Positions 27,604 through 36,452 of a stretch of 64,000 nucleotides of DNA are shown one piece after another. The stretch's first letter is position 1, and every line of letters begins with the position of its first letter. Source of the stretch: Pseudomonas sp. S31 (GTDB lineage Bacteria > Pseudomonadota > Gammaproteobacteria > Pseudomonadales > Pseudomonadaceae); the NCBI RefSeq assembly GCF_016648105.1, contig NZ_JACVVE010000003.1, positions 163,894 through 227,893 of the forward strand, written 5' to 3'. A program made the position numbers and the translations under genes. The notes under the pieces were generated by a model. The model did not search any database, was not told the origin of the DNA, and saw nothing but the letters and a program-made list of their open reading frames with translations.

Positions 27604-28227
27604 ATGAACATGCCGGAAACGAACGTGGTCGGTGCCAGCCTGCTTTCATTGCTTCCAGGTATCGATGCGGCGGCGCGCGAGGCGATCCAGTTGGCGGTAC
27701 TGATGGCGCAGCGGGTGGCCGAGAGCGATCATCGCGAGGGCTTGGTGCAGGACTGGTTCAGCCATTATCGGCGCCAGTTGCAGTTCTATGGTTGGGATGC
27801 GCTGACGGCCGAACAGCGCTACCGGCCAGACCCGCAGCGCAGGGGGGCGGTGGAGCGGAGCTTGCACATCGTCCAGCAAGTGGCGGGGGAGCGGCACGCG
27901 CGCAGCTTGCAAGCTTCATTGCAGGCATTGGCGGAGAATGGCTCGGCCTTGTGGCAGATGCAACAACGCAGCCGGCAGATGAACCTGTTCCAGCTATTGC
28001 CCTGTGCACCCAGGGAGGACGGTAACCTGGACATCGTGCTGTACCACGAGGTGGGCGAACTGGCGCTGTTCGGTTTCGATTTCCCGGTGCGCATCGATGA
28101 GGCGAGTCGGGTGCGGGCGGAACTGGTGCGCTTCAACCCCCGTCTGTTCCAGCGCACTCACGCTGACAAGGTCAGGCAGGCGTTAGGGCGAATCCTGCAT
28201 GAGGAAATCATCGCGCTACCGATCTAG
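27604..28227 (+). CDS. unknown soluble protein, second of a tandem pair
   Basis: A 207-residue protein that I do not recognise. Its layout parallels the upstream gene. A helical N-terminal half contains QDWFSHYRRQLQFYGWDALT (about residues 44-63). A mid-region helix follows, then a beta-rich part (GNLDIVLYHEVGELALFGFD, about 140-159) and a closing helix (KVRQALGRILHEEIIA). No signal peptide or metal-binding motif is visible. The ATG at 27604, four bases after the previous stop, begins MNMPETNVVGASLLSLLPGI. The 3' end overlaps the convergent marC gene by four bases. Two related proteins encoded together may form a heterodimer; this is a guess from arrangement only. Confidence 0.7.
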   Translation: MNMPETNVVGASLLSLLPGIDAAAREAIQLAVLMAQRVAESDHREGLVQDWFSHYRRQLQFYGWDALTAEQRYRPDPQRRGAVERSLHIVQQVAGERHARSLQASLQALAENGSALWQMQQRSRQMNLFQLLPCAPREDGNLDIVLYHEVGELALFGFDFPVRIDEASRVRAELVRFNPRLFQRTHADKVRQALGRILHEEIIALPI

Positions 28228-28817
28228 ACCAGATAACCCTTGATCCCGGTGAAGATGATCTGCGCGGCCAGGGCGCAGACGAACAAGCCCATCAGCCGGC
28301 TGACGATCTGCAGGCCCTGCTCGCCGAGGATGCGTTCGATCCGGTGGGACAGGTACAGCACCAGGCCCACGGTGAAGCTGGCCAGCACGATACTGACGAT
28401 GGCCAGCAGTTTCTCGTCCCAATGTGGCTGGCCCACGCCCATCACCAGCAGGGCACCGATGGTGCCGGGGCCGACGGTGAGCGGGATAGTCAGCGGCACG
28501 ATGGTCACGTCCTGCTGCACGTTGTCGGCCTGTACCGCCGGCTTGCCCTGGGCCATGCCCAAGGCCGAGATGAACAGCACGCTGCCGGCACCGATACGGA
28601 AGGCATCCGCAGTGATGCCGAATACGCCGAAGATGACCCGGCCGAACAGGTACAGCAGCACGCTGGCCACCAGTACGGCGATGGACACGCGCCAGGCCAG
28701 TTGCTTGCGCTCCTTGCTGGAGTGACCTCGGGTCAGGCTGATGAAGCACGACAGCACGAAGAACGGGCTGTAGAGCACGAGCATCTTCAGGTAGACGCTG
28801 GACAGGTCATGGAGCAT
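28224..28817 (-). CDS. MarC-family integral membrane protein
   Basis: A 197-residue protein with six predicted helices and the MarC/UPF0056 signatures. These are FFVLSCFISLTRGHSSKERK near residues 18-37, ADAFRIGAGSVLFISALGM near 70-88 and the conserved TIVPLTIPLTVGPGTIGALL near 105-124. The family was named from the E. coli mar locus but is not itself shown to confer antibiotic resistance; its function is unknown. The ATG at 28817 (MLHDLSSVYLK) is chosen over a longer open frame to 28865. It converges on the tandem unknown genes with a four-base overlap. A REP-like element lies upstream, between it and the retS stop. Confidence 0.88.
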   Translation of the reverse strand: MLHDLSSVYLKMLVLYSPFFVLSCFISLTRGHSSKERKQLAWRVSIAVLVASVLLYLFGRVIFGVFGITADAFRIGAGSVLFISALGMAQGKPAVQADNVQQDVTIVPLTIPLTVGPGTIGALLVMGVGQPHWDEKLLAIVSIVLASFTVGLVLYLSHRIERILGEQGLQIVSRLMGLFVCALAAQIIFTGIKGYLV

Positions 28818-28868
28818 TGGGTGTGGCCCCTGGCAGGAAGTTTCAGGGAAGTGTATCAGCCTCAAGGG

Positions 28869-28914
28869 CCTCTTCGCGGCGGTTCGCCGCTGCGACTTGC
28901 CCGCGAAGCAGGCG
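28869..28914. repeat. REP variant
   Basis: GCCTCTTCGCGGCGGTTCGC then CGCTGCGACTTGCCCGCGAAGCAGGC: an imperfect palindrome sharing the CTTGCCCGCG half with the element at 17709-17740. It lies between marC and the retS stop. Confidence 0.7.
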
Positions 28915-28921
28915 CTGCGGT

Positions 28922-31693
28922 TCAGGAGGTATGCGCGGGGTCAGCCTTGGCCTCGCGCTTGTTCGCCCAGAACTGCACCAGCTCGCGCAACTGCGACAGC
29001 TCCACCGGCTTGGCCATGTGCCCGTCCATGCCGGCGATGCGCGCGCGCTCCTTGTGTTCGGTGAGGATGTGCGCGGTCAAGGCGACTACCGGCGTACGCT
29101 GGCGCTGGTTGGCGGCTTCCCAGGTGCGCAGTTGCTCGGTGGCCGAGAAACCATCGAGGATTGGCATCTCGCAATCCATCAGCACCAGGTCGTAGCGCCG
29201 CGCCTTCATGGCCTGCAGGGCCTCCTCGCCGTTGCTGGCGGTGTCCGGCTCGAGGTTGAGCTTGCCCAGCATGCCGCGGATGACTTTGGTCGAGATGCTG
29301 TTGTCCTCGGCGACCAGCACGCGGAAGTCGCTGGGCAGGTCCGCCGTAACGTGGGTGCCGGGCAGCGCTGGCGGCGGGAGCTGGTCGCGGCCGCGCTGGG
29401 CCAGTTCCTCGGCCAGGGTGGTCTTGAGGGTATAGCCCGCCACGGGTTTGGCCAGGATCCGCTTGACCCCGGCATTGCGGGCGATGATCTTGCTCGGTGC
29501 GTTGCTGATGCCGGTGAGCATGACCACCAGGATGTCGTGGTTCAGGCTCGGGTCTTCCTTGATCTTCGCCGCCAGTTGCATGCCGGTCATGCCGGGCATG
29601 TTCTGGTCCAGCAGCACCACGTCGAAGTAGTCGCGCAGGTGCGCCTTGGTCCGCAGCAGGGCCAGCGCTTCCTTGCCCGAAGGCACGGCGCTGACGTTCA
29701 TGCCCCAGGCGCTGCATTGCTGCACCAGTACCTTGCGGCAGGTGTCGTTGTCGTCCACCACCAGTACCCGGGCATCGCGCAGCGGCACGTCGAGGTCGGT
29801 GGCGGGCTGTTCCAGGCGTGACGGGTCGAGCGGCAAGGTCAGCCACAGGGTGTTGCCCATGCTGGTGCTGCTCTTGATGCCGAACTCGCCTTGCATCAGG
29901 CCGATCAGCTGCTTGGCGATGACCAGGCCAAGGTGGCCGCCGAGCTTGTTGCTGGAGAGGAACTGGTGGCTGTGCAGCTCGGCTTGCAGCAGCGCTTCGC
30001 GCTCGGCCACCGGCAACGGCGCGCCGCTGTCCTGCACGGCGATACGCAGGCGTGGGGTTTCGCTGCGCTGGTCGAGGGCCACCACCAGCAGGATCTCGCC
30101 CTGGTCGGTATTCTTCAGGGCGTTGTCCAGCAGGCTAGACAACGCCTGGCGCAGGCGTGTCGGGTCGCCGCTGATGACCCGTGGCACCTGGGGCTGGGTG
30201 AAGCTGATCAGCTCGATGTTCTGCTGCTCGGCCTTGGCGCGGAAGATATTCAGGCAGTCCTCGATCAGTGCGTTGAGGTCGAACTGCACGTCATCGAGTT
30301 CGATCTGCCGCGACTCGAGCTTGGAGATGTCGAGAATCTCGTTGATCAGGGTCAGCAGCTCGTTACCGGCGCTGTGGATGGTCTGCACGTAGTCGCGCTG
30401 CTTGACCGACAGGGGGGTGCCGAGCAGCAGTTCGGTCATGCCCAGCACGCCGTTCATCGGCGTGCGGATCTCGTGGCTGATCTTGGCCAGGAACTCGGCC
30501 TTGGCGTTGATTTCGGCATCGCTGGCGGCCAGCGCCCGGCTGAGGCTGTAGCGCTCCTCGCTGAGGCGGCGCAGGCGCTCGCTGACCGCAAGGTTGAGCA
30601 AGAGCCCGCTGGCCACCGTCAGGCCGAGCAGAATGCACAGCAGCCAGGGCGTGGGGGTGCGGGTCAGCCCCAGCAGCGCCGGCAGCAGTACCAGGCCGCC
30701 GAGGTTGAATATCACCATCGCCAGGCTGAACAGCCGTGCCGGCGCATAGCCCCGGAACCAGTGGTAGCTGCTGACCAGCAGCATGGTCACGCTGCCCAGG
30801 GCGAGCAGGGCATAGGTCATCAGGTTCAGCGGCAGGGTGTCGACGAACAGCAGGATCAGCCCGCTGACAGCGACCACCAGCATCTCGCCCTGCAGCAGGC
30901 GGTTGATCTGCGGCGAGTTGCAGGTCTGGAAGAACTGCTGGGTGAAGTACAGGCCGGCCAGGCCTGCCAACACCAGTGTCAGATAGGCGGCTGGCGTTTG
31001 CGCGGCATGCCAGAGGTGCCACCACGGGCCACTCAGGTTGAGCAGGATCAGTCCGCTGAGCAGCATCAGGCCGTGGTACAAGGCGAGGTACAACGAGGCG
31101 CCGGAGCGGGTGTAGATGAAGCGGATGAGGTTATGCAGCATCAGCATCACCAGGCCGCCCAGGAGCATGCCCAGCAACAGCTCGCGGCTGTGGTCGGAGG
31201 CCGCCTGGGCCGCTGGCTCCAGGCTGATGGCCGGGCGCAGCTGGTGCTCCGAGACCAGGCGCAGATAGACATCCACGGGTTGGCTGCTGTGCGGTAGCGG
31301 CAGGATATGGTCGCTGCCCCGCAGGGTGGGGCTGGCATTGCTGGTCTGGCGGCCATGGTGCAGTTGGCGCAGCAGCTTGTCGCCATCGAGGGCGTAGAGG
31401 TCGAGGCGGGACAGATCGGGGGCGAACACCCGCAGCAGCTGCTCCTGGTCGCCCGGTTCCAGGCGATAGTGCAACCACAGTGCCTGTTCGGGCAGTGCGG
31501 CATCCAGTTCATTGAGTGTCAGGGGACTGAACTGGTTGCGGTAGCGCTCCGAGCGCACGTCGCTGAGTTGCAGGTTGGCCTGTTCGTCGAGCAGAACGGA
31601 CCAGCCGCCGCCTTGGTCGGCCGAAGCCGGGTGCAGGCAGAGCAGGGTCAGCAAGCTGACGATCAGAGCTATGGCAATCCGAAGCCGACGCAA
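28922..31693 (-). CDS. retS: hybrid sensor histidine kinase, RetS type
   Basis: About 923 residues. A signal segment is followed by a periplasmic 7TMR-DISM extracellular domain (about residues 30-165) and seven helices (about 170-370). Then come a HisKA domain with KISHEIRTPMNG (His407), an HATPase domain and two receiver domains with phospho-acceptors Asp696 (VVLLDQNMPG) and Asp840 (LVLMDCEMP). In P. aeruginosa RetS binds GacS and blocks the Gac/Rsm switch between acute and biofilm states. The neighbouring purD-purH-fis order is the same there. The ATP-binding glycine boxes look degenerate (DSGAPLP, GGHLGLV). I chose the TTG at 31693 because AAGGGA lies eight bases upstream; no ATG fits well. 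Confidence 0.88.
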   Translation of the reverse strand: MRRLRIAIALIVSLLTLLCLHPASADQGGGWSVLLDEQANLQLSDVRSERYRNQFSPLTLNELDAALPEQALWLHYRLEPGDQEQLLRVFAPDLSRLDLYALDGDKLLRQLHHGRQTSNASPTLRGSDHILPLPHSSQPVDVYLRLVSEHQLRPAISLEPAAQAASDHSRELLLGMLLGGLVMLMLHNLIRFIYTRSGASLYLALYHGLMLLSGLILLNLSGPWWHLWHAAQTPAAYLTLVLAGLAGLYFTQQFFQTCNSPQINRLLQGEMLVVAVSGLILLFVDTLPLNLMTYALLALGSVTMLLVSSYHWFRGYAPARLFSLAMVIFNLGGLVLLPALLGLTRTPTPWLLCILLGLTVASGLLLNLAVSERLRRLSEERYSLSRALAASDAEINAKAEFLAKISHEIRTPMNGVLGMTELLLGTPLSVKQRDYVQTIHSAGNELLTLINEILDISKLESRQIELDDVQFDLNALIEDCLNIFRAKAEQQNIELISFTQPQVPRVISGDPTRLRQALSSLLDNALKNTDQGEILLVVALDQRSETPRLRIAVQDSGAPLPVAEREALLQAELHSHQFLSSNKLGGHLGLVIAKQLIGLMQGEFGIKSSTSMGNTLWLTLPLDPSRLEQPATDLDVPLRDARVLVVDDNDTCRKVLVQQCSAWGMNVSAVPSGKEALALLRTKAHLRDYFDVVLLDQNMPGMTGMQLAAKIKEDPSLNHDILVVMLTGISNAPSKIIARNAGVKRILAKPVAGYTLKTTLAEELAQRGRDQLPPPALPGTHVTADLPSDFRVLVAEDNSISTKVIRGMLGKLNLEPDTASNGEEALQAMKARRYDLVLMDCEMPILDGFSATEQLRTWEAANQRQRTPVVALTAHILTEHKERARIAGMDGHMAKPVELSQLRELVQFWANKREAKADPAHTS

Positions 31694-31828
31694 GACGAGA
31701 TCCCTTCTAGGCTGATGTGCCGGATACCTACTATGCGCGGGGCCCCAAGGCGAAGGCAAGGCCCCGGCCGGACCCTGTCGACGAGCCGAATGCCGCATCG
31801 CCAGGGCGACGCGGCGCTGCGCAGGGGG

Positions 31829-33124
31829 TTACTGCTGGTGCTCACCGCGCTCTCGGGCGATGGCCCGGTAGCCGATGTCGGTACGGTAGAAGCTGCCGTC
31901 CCATTCAACCTGCTCGGCCAGGCGGTAGGCCTGCTGCTGGGCAGCCTCGACCGTTTCGCCCAGGGCGGTGGCGCACAGCACGCGGCCACCGGCGCTGACC
32001 ACCTGGCCGTCCTTGAGTGCGGTACCGGCATGGAACACCTTGCCTTCGAGCTTGGCGGCAGCGTCCAGGCCGTGGATGGCCGCGCCCTTGGCGTAGTCGC
32101 CCGGGTAGCCGCCGGCAGCCAGCACCACGCCCAGGCTCGGACGCGGGTCCCACTGCGCTTCGACCTTGTCCAGGGCCTTGGCGAAGGCGGCTTCGATCAG
32201 CAGCACCAGGCTCGATTCCAGGCGCAGCATGACTGGCTGGGTTTCTGGGTCGCCGAAGCGGCAGTTGAACTCGATGACCTTGGGGTTGCCCGCCTTGTCG
32301 ATCATCAGGCCGGCATACAGGAAGCCGGTGTAGACGTTGCCTTCCTCGGCCATGCCGCGCACGGTCGGCCAGATCACCTGGTCCATCACGCGCTGGTGCA
32401 CTTGGGCGGTGACCACCGGGGCCGGCGAGTAGGCGCCCATACCGCCGGTGTTCGGGCCGGTGTCCTGGTCGCCGACGCGCTTGTGGTCCTGGCTGGTGGC
32501 CATTGGCAGTACGTTGTGGCCGTCGACCATGACGATGAAGCTGGCTTCTTCGCCGTCGAGGAACTCCTCGATCACCACGCGCGAGCCTGCGTCGCCGAAG
32601 GCGTTGCCGGCGAGCATGTCACGCACGGCGGCTTCGGCTTCTTCGAGGGTCATGGCGACGATCACGCCCTTGCCGGCGGCCAGGCCGTCGGCCTTGATCA
32701 CGATCGGTGCGCCTTTTTCGCGCAGGTAGGCCAGTGCCGGCTCGATCTCGGTGAAGTTCTGGTAGTCGGCGGTCGGGATCTTGTGACGTGCCAGGAAGTC
32801 CTTGGTGAAGGCCTTGGAACCTTCCAGCTGGGCCGCACCCTTGGTCGGGCCGAAGCAGTCAAGGCCGCGGCTGCGGAACAGGTCGACGACACCGATGACC
32901 AGTGGCGCCTCGGGGCCGACGATGGTCAGGTCGACGTTGTGCTCGGCGAAGTCCGCCAGTTGCTCCAGGGCGCATACGTCGATGGCGACGTTCTCGCACT
33001 TGGCTTCGGTGGCGGTGCCGGCGTTGCCGGGGGCAACGAAGACCTTCTCGACGCGTGGGTCCTGGGCGACTTTCCAGGCCAGGGCGTGCTCACGGCCGCC
33101 GCTGCCGATGATCAAAACTTTCAT
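31829..33124 (-). CDS. purD: phosphoribosylamine-glycine ligase PurD
   Basis: A 431-residue ATP-grasp enzyme catalysing the second step of purine synthesis (phosphoribosylamine + glycine + ATP to GAR). MKVLIIGSGGREHALAWKVA opens the protein. The ATP-grasp lid has PIVIKADGLAAGKGVIVAMT near residues 135-154, and the metal/ATP residues lie in PKVIEFNCRFGDPETQ near 285-300. Length is normal. It lies downstream of purH with a REP pair between, and upstream of retS, with 135 bases before the retS start. Confidence 0.95.
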   Translation of the reverse strand: MKVLIIGSGGREHALAWKVAQDPRVEKVFVAPGNAGTATEAKCENVAIDVCALEQLADFAEHNVDLTIVGPEAPLVIGVVDLFRSRGLDCFGPTKGAAQLEGSKAFTKDFLARHKIPTADYQNFTEIEPALAYLREKGAPIVIKADGLAAGKGVIVAMTLEEAEAAVRDMLAGNAFGDAGSRVVIEEFLDGEEASFIVMVDGHNVLPMATSQDHKRVGDQDTGPNTGGMGAYSPAPVVTAQVHQRVMDQVIWPTVRGMAEEGNVYTGFLYAGLMIDKAGNPKVIEFNCRFGDPETQPVMLRLESSLVLLIEAAFAKALDKVEAQWDPRPSLGVVLAAGGYPGDYAKGAAIHGLDAAAKLEGKVFHAGTALKDGQVVSAGGRVLCATALGETVEAAQQQAYRLAEQVEWDGSFYRTDIGYRAIARERGEHQQ

Positions 33125-33157
33125 GTCAAAACCTCTGTGTTGGTGGCGCTCGGCGTC

Positions 33158-33235
33158 CCCTGTAGGAGCGGGTTTACCCGCGAATGCGGCAGTGTGCCCA
33201 GTATCGCATTCGCGGGTGAACCCGCTCCTACAGGG
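33158..33235. repeat. REP pair, divergent orientation
   Basis: CCTGTAGGAGCGGGTTTACC ... GCGAATGCG, spacer, then CGCATTCGCGGGTGAACCCG ... CTACAGGG. The two units are arranged tail to tail, opposite to the other pairs here. It lies between purH and purD. Confidence 0.88.
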
Positions 33236-33259
33236 AACGGGATCGACCGACCATCTGAA

Positions 33260-34867
33260 TTAGTGGCGGAAGTGGCGCATACCGGTGAACACCATGGCGA
33301 TGCCGGCTTCATCAGCGGCGGCAATCACTTCGGCATCACGCATCGAACCACCCGGCTGGATCACGGCGCTGATACCCACTTTAGCCGCATTGTCGATGCC
33401 ATCACGGAACGGGAAGAACGCGTCCGAGGCCATGACCGCGCCCTGGACCTGCAAGCCAGCGTGCTCGGCCTTGATGGCGGCGATGCGCGCGGAGTTGACG
33501 CGGCTCATCTGGCCGGCGCCGACACCGATGGTCTGGCGCTGCTTGGCGTAGACGATGGCGTTGGACTTGACGAACTTGGCCACTTTCCAGGCGAACACCA
33601 GGTCGTGGATTTCCTGCTCGGTCGGGGCACGCTTGGTGACGATCTTCAGGTCATCGGCACCGATCATGCCGATATCGCGGCTCTGTACCAGCAGGCCACC
33701 GTTGACGCGCTTGAAGTCCCAACCGGCGGCGCGCTCGGCTGGCCATTCGCCGCATTCGAGCAGGCGTACGTTCTGCTTGGCGGCAACGACCTCACGGGCG
33801 GCCTGGGAGATTTTCGGGGCAATGATCACTTCGACGAACTGGCGCTCGACGATGGCCTTGGCGGTCTCGCCGTCCAGCTCGCGGTTGAAGGCGATGATGC
33901 CGCCGAATGCCGACTCGGTATCGGTGGCATAGGCCAGGTCGTAGGCCTTGCGGATGCCGCCTTCGTCTTCAGGAACCACCGCTACGCCGCATGGATTGGC
34001 GTGCTTGACGATGACGCAGGCTGGCTTGACGAAGCTCTTCACGCACTCCAGCGCGGCGTCGGTGTCGGCCACGTTGTTGAACGACAGTTCCTTGCCCTGC
34101 AACTGGATGGCAGTGGAAATGCTGGCTTCGCCTTTCTTGGCCTCGACGTAGAAGGCCGCGCTCTGGTGCGGGTTCTCGCCGTAGCGCATTTCCTGGGCCT
34201 TGACGAACTGGCTGTTGAAGGTGCGCGGGAACTCGCTGCGCGCTTCGGTGGACAAGGTGTCCTTGGCCTGGTCGATGGTACCCATGTAGTTGGCGATCAT
34301 GCCGTCGTAGGCGGCGGTGTGCTCGAAGGCCTTGAGCATCAGGTCGAAGCGCTGGGCGTAGGTCAGGCCGCCGGCCTTGAGGCCTTCGAGGACGCTGGCG
34401 TAGTCGCTGGCGTTGACCACGATGGCCACGTCCTTGTGGTTCTTGGCCGCCGAACGGACCATGGTCGGGCCGCCGATGTCGATGTTCTCGATGGCGGTCG
34501 GCAGGTCACAGCCAGGCTTGGCGATGGTGGCTTCGAACGGGTACAGGTTGACGGCGACCAGGTCGATCGGCTTGATGCCGTGCTCGCTCATGATGGCGTC
34601 GTCGACACCGCGACGGCCGAGGATACCGCCGTGGATCTTCGGGTGCAGGGTCTTGACCCGGCCGTCCATCATTTCGGCGAAGCCGGTGTAGTCGGCCACT
34701 TCCACCGCGTTCACGCCATTGTCCTTGAGCAGCTTGTAGGTGCCGCCGGTGGACAGGATCTCGACACCGAGCTGCTGCAGCTCACGAGCGAATTCGAGGA
34801 TACCGGTCTTGTCGGAGACGCTGATCAGGGCGCGGCGGATCGGCAGGCGGGTAGTCTGGTCGGTCAT
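33260..34867 (-). CDS. purH: bifunctional AICAR transformylase / IMP cyclohydrolase PurH
   Basis: A 535-residue enzyme for the last two steps of IMP synthesis. The N-terminal cyclohydrolase domain (about residues 1-195) begins with [20 protein letters not shown] and contains [16 protein letters not shown] and [17 protein letters not shown]. The C-terminal transformylase domain has [14 protein letters not shown] with the catalytic Lys-His pair near 263-265. It ends with a typical MRHFRH. The ATG at 34867 ([12 protein letters not shown]) is preferred over one four codons upstream. A two-way terminator separates it from fis. Confidence 0.95.
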   Translation of the reverse strand: MTDQTTRLPIRRALISVSDKTGILEFARELQQLGVEILSTGGTYKLLKDNGVNAVEVADYTGFAEMMDGRVKTLHPKIHGGILGRRGVDDAIMSEHGIKPIDLVAVNLYPFEATIAKPGCDLPTAIENIDIGGPTMVRSAAKNHKDVAIVVNASDYASVLEGLKAGGLTYAQRFDLMLKAFEHTAAYDGMIANYMGTIDQAKDTLSTEARSEFPRTFNSQFVKAQEMRYGENPHQSAAFYVEAKKGEASISTAIQLQGKELSFNNVADTDAALECVKSFVKPACVIVKHANPCGVAVVPEDEGGIRKAYDLAYATDTESAFGGIIAFNRELDGETAKAIVERQFVEVIIAPKISQAAREVVAAKQNVRLLECGEWPAERAAGWDFKRVNGGLLVQSRDIGMIGADDLKIVTKRAPTEQEIHDLVFAWKVAKFVKSNAIVYAKQRQTIGVGAGQMSRVNSARIAAIKAEHAGLQVQGAVMASDAFFPFRDGIDNAAKVGISAVIQPGGSMRDAEVIAAADEAGIAMVFTGMRHFRH

Positions 34868-34896
34868 TTCGGATTCCATAACGCGGTGGAGTCAGC

Positions 34897-34929
34897 AAAA
34901 AAGGCGTCTCTTCGCAGAGGCCGCCTTTT
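34897..34929 (-). terminator. terminator after dusB-fis
   Basis: Reading leftwards: AAAAGGCG, a stem with CCTCT/AGAG around a GCGA loop, then CGCCTTTTTT. The A-run on one side and T-run on the other allow function in both directions. It closes the dusB-fis transcript ahead of purH. Confidence 0.8.
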
Positions 34930-34946
34930 CTGATTGGGATTCTGGC

Positions 34947-35267
34947 TTACAACAAGTCGTATTGCTTGAGCTTCTTGCGCAGGGTGCCACGGTTCAGTCC
35001 GAGCATCTCGCTGGCCTTGGTCTGGTTGCCCTTCACGTAGTTCATCACGCTTTCGAGCAGGGGCGCCTCGACTTCGGAGAGCACCAGGTTGTACACGTCA
35101 GTGACGGTAGCGCCTTCCAGGTGTGCGAAGTAGTTGTGCAGCGCCTTCTCGACGCTGTCGCGCAGGGTCTGGCCCTCCTCGCTCGGCGTGTTGAGGTGCT
35201 GTTTGAGGTTGGCGTTGTCGCTCACGGGCGTTGTTCCACTCACTAATGTCTCGGTCATCATCGTCAT
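34947..35267 (-). CDS. fis: DNA-binding protein Fis
   Basis: A 106-residue nucleoid-associated regulator. The C-terminal helix-turn-helix [20 protein letters not shown] (residues 79-98) is diagnostic. The N-terminal half holds the dimerisation helices ([16 protein letters not shown]). Fis bends DNA and modulates rRNA and many other promoters in growing cells. It starts inside the dusB stop codon (ATGA overlap), the conserved dusB-fis arrangement of gamma-proteobacteria. A strong terminator follows. Confidence 0.95.
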   Translation of the reverse strand: MTMMTETLVSGTTPVSDNANLKQHLNTPSEEGQTLRDSVEKALHNYFAHLEGATVTDVYNLVLSEVEAPLLESVMNYVKGNQTKASEMLGLNRGTLRKKLKQYDLL

Positions 35268-36277
35268 GCGGCCACCCCTTGTTCGTCCTCTGTCTCAAGG
35301 CTCTGTCGTCGCTCGCTGAAATACGCGCGAACGTTGGCGCACTGCGCTTGTGTATCTTCCAAAGCGTTGAACCGGGAGCGGAACTCCTTGCCCCCGGGTC
35401 GGGTCGCCAGGTACCAGCCAACGTGCTTGCGGGCGATACGTACGCCCATCACATCGCCATAGAAGGCATGCAACGCGGCCAGGTGCTCCAGCAGAATGCG
35501 TTCCACTTCGTCCAACTGCGGGGCCGGCAAGCGTAGGCCGGTCTCCAGGTAATGCTCGATCTCGCGGAAGATCCATGGCCGCCCCTGGGCGGCCCGGCCG
35601 ATCAACAGGCCGTCGACCCCGGTGGCGTCCAGCACCGCCCGGGCCTTTTCTGGCGAAGTGATGTCGCCATTGGCGAAAACCGGGATCGACACCGCCTGCT
35701 TGATTGCCGCGATGGTGTCGTATTCGGCTTCGCCGGTGTACAGGTCGGCGCGTGTGCGGCCATGCACCGCCAGCGCCTGGATGCCGGCCTGTTCGGCAAT
35801 TCTTGCGACGTTCAGGCCGTTCTTGTTCGCCCGGTCCCAGCCGGTGCGGATTTTCAGGGTCACCGGGACGTCCACGGCACCGACAACGGCGTGGAGAATC
35901 TCGCTGACCAAGGCTTCATCTTTCAATAAAGCAGAGCCTGCGGCTTTGTTGCAGACTTTTTTTGCCGGGCAGCCCATGTTGATATCGATGATCTGCGCGC
36001 CTGCGGCGACGTTGGCCTGGGCCGCGGCTGCCATCATCTGCGCATCGCCACCGGCGATCTGTACCGAGCGTGGCTCGGGATCACCTTCGTGGATGCGGCG
36101 CAGGCTCGACTTGCGGCTGTTCCACAGGCTCATGTCGCTGCTGACCATTTCCGACACCACCATGCCCGCGCCCAGGCGCTGGCAAAGTGTACGGAAAGGC
36201 TGGTCCGTGACCCCGGCCATGGGCGCAAGGATCAGGTTGTTGCGTAGTGTATAAGGGCCGATGCGTACCGCCGACAT
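35264..36277 (-). CDS. dusB: tRNA-dihydrouridine synthase B
   Basis: A 337-residue FMN enzyme that reduces specific uridines in tRNA to dihydrouridine. The TIM-barrel start [20 protein letters not shown] (about residues 8-27) is present. [20 protein letters not shown] contains the catalytic cysteine (about residues 96-115), and [16 protein letters not shown] and [12 protein letters not shown] follow as expected. It is cotranscribed with fis by a four-base overlap. The ATG at 36277 ([13 protein letters not shown]) starts directly at the fold. Confidence 0.95.
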   Translation of the reverse strand: MSAVRIGPYTLRNNLILAPMAGVTDQPFRTLCQRLGAGMVVSEMVSSDMSLWNSRKSSLRRIHEGDPEPRSVQIAGGDAQMMAAAAQANVAAGAQIIDINMGCPAKKVCNKAAGSALLKDEALVSEILHAVVGAVDVPVTLKIRTGWDRANKNGLNVARIAEQAGIQALAVHGRTRADLYTGEAEYDTIAAIKQAVSIPVFANGDITSPEKARAVLDATGVDGLLIGRAAQGRPWIFREIEHYLETGLRLPAPQLDEVERILLEHLAALHAFYGDVMGVRIARKHVGWYLATRPGGKEFRSRFNALEDTQAQCANVRAYFSERRQSLETEDEQGVAA

Positions 36278-36419
36278 AGGTGTTCCCTGTTGTGGGGCCG
36301 AATCATTGGAGTTCGAAAAAGGGTGGGCATGATACCCGCTCTCGATGACTGGATAAAGATGGATTTGGATAAATTCTGAACAGTTGTCGGCTTATGACAT
36401 TTGGTATGACCGAAGAGCA

Positions 36420-36438
36420 GGGGCTGCCAAGCAGCCCC
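36420..36438 (-). terminator. hairpin after the DUF3426 gene
   Basis: GGGGCTGC-CAA-GCAGCCCC lies 15 bases beyond the DUF3426 stop, ahead of the dusB-fis promoter region. It is a perfect stem without a clear T-run. Confidence 0.5.
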
Positions 36439-36452
36439 TCAGGAGCCGCCCT

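Noticed and set aside
31307..34933. 1208-codon open frame on the plus strand
   Set aside because: Antisense to retS, purD and purH, which have clear domains and conserved neighbours.
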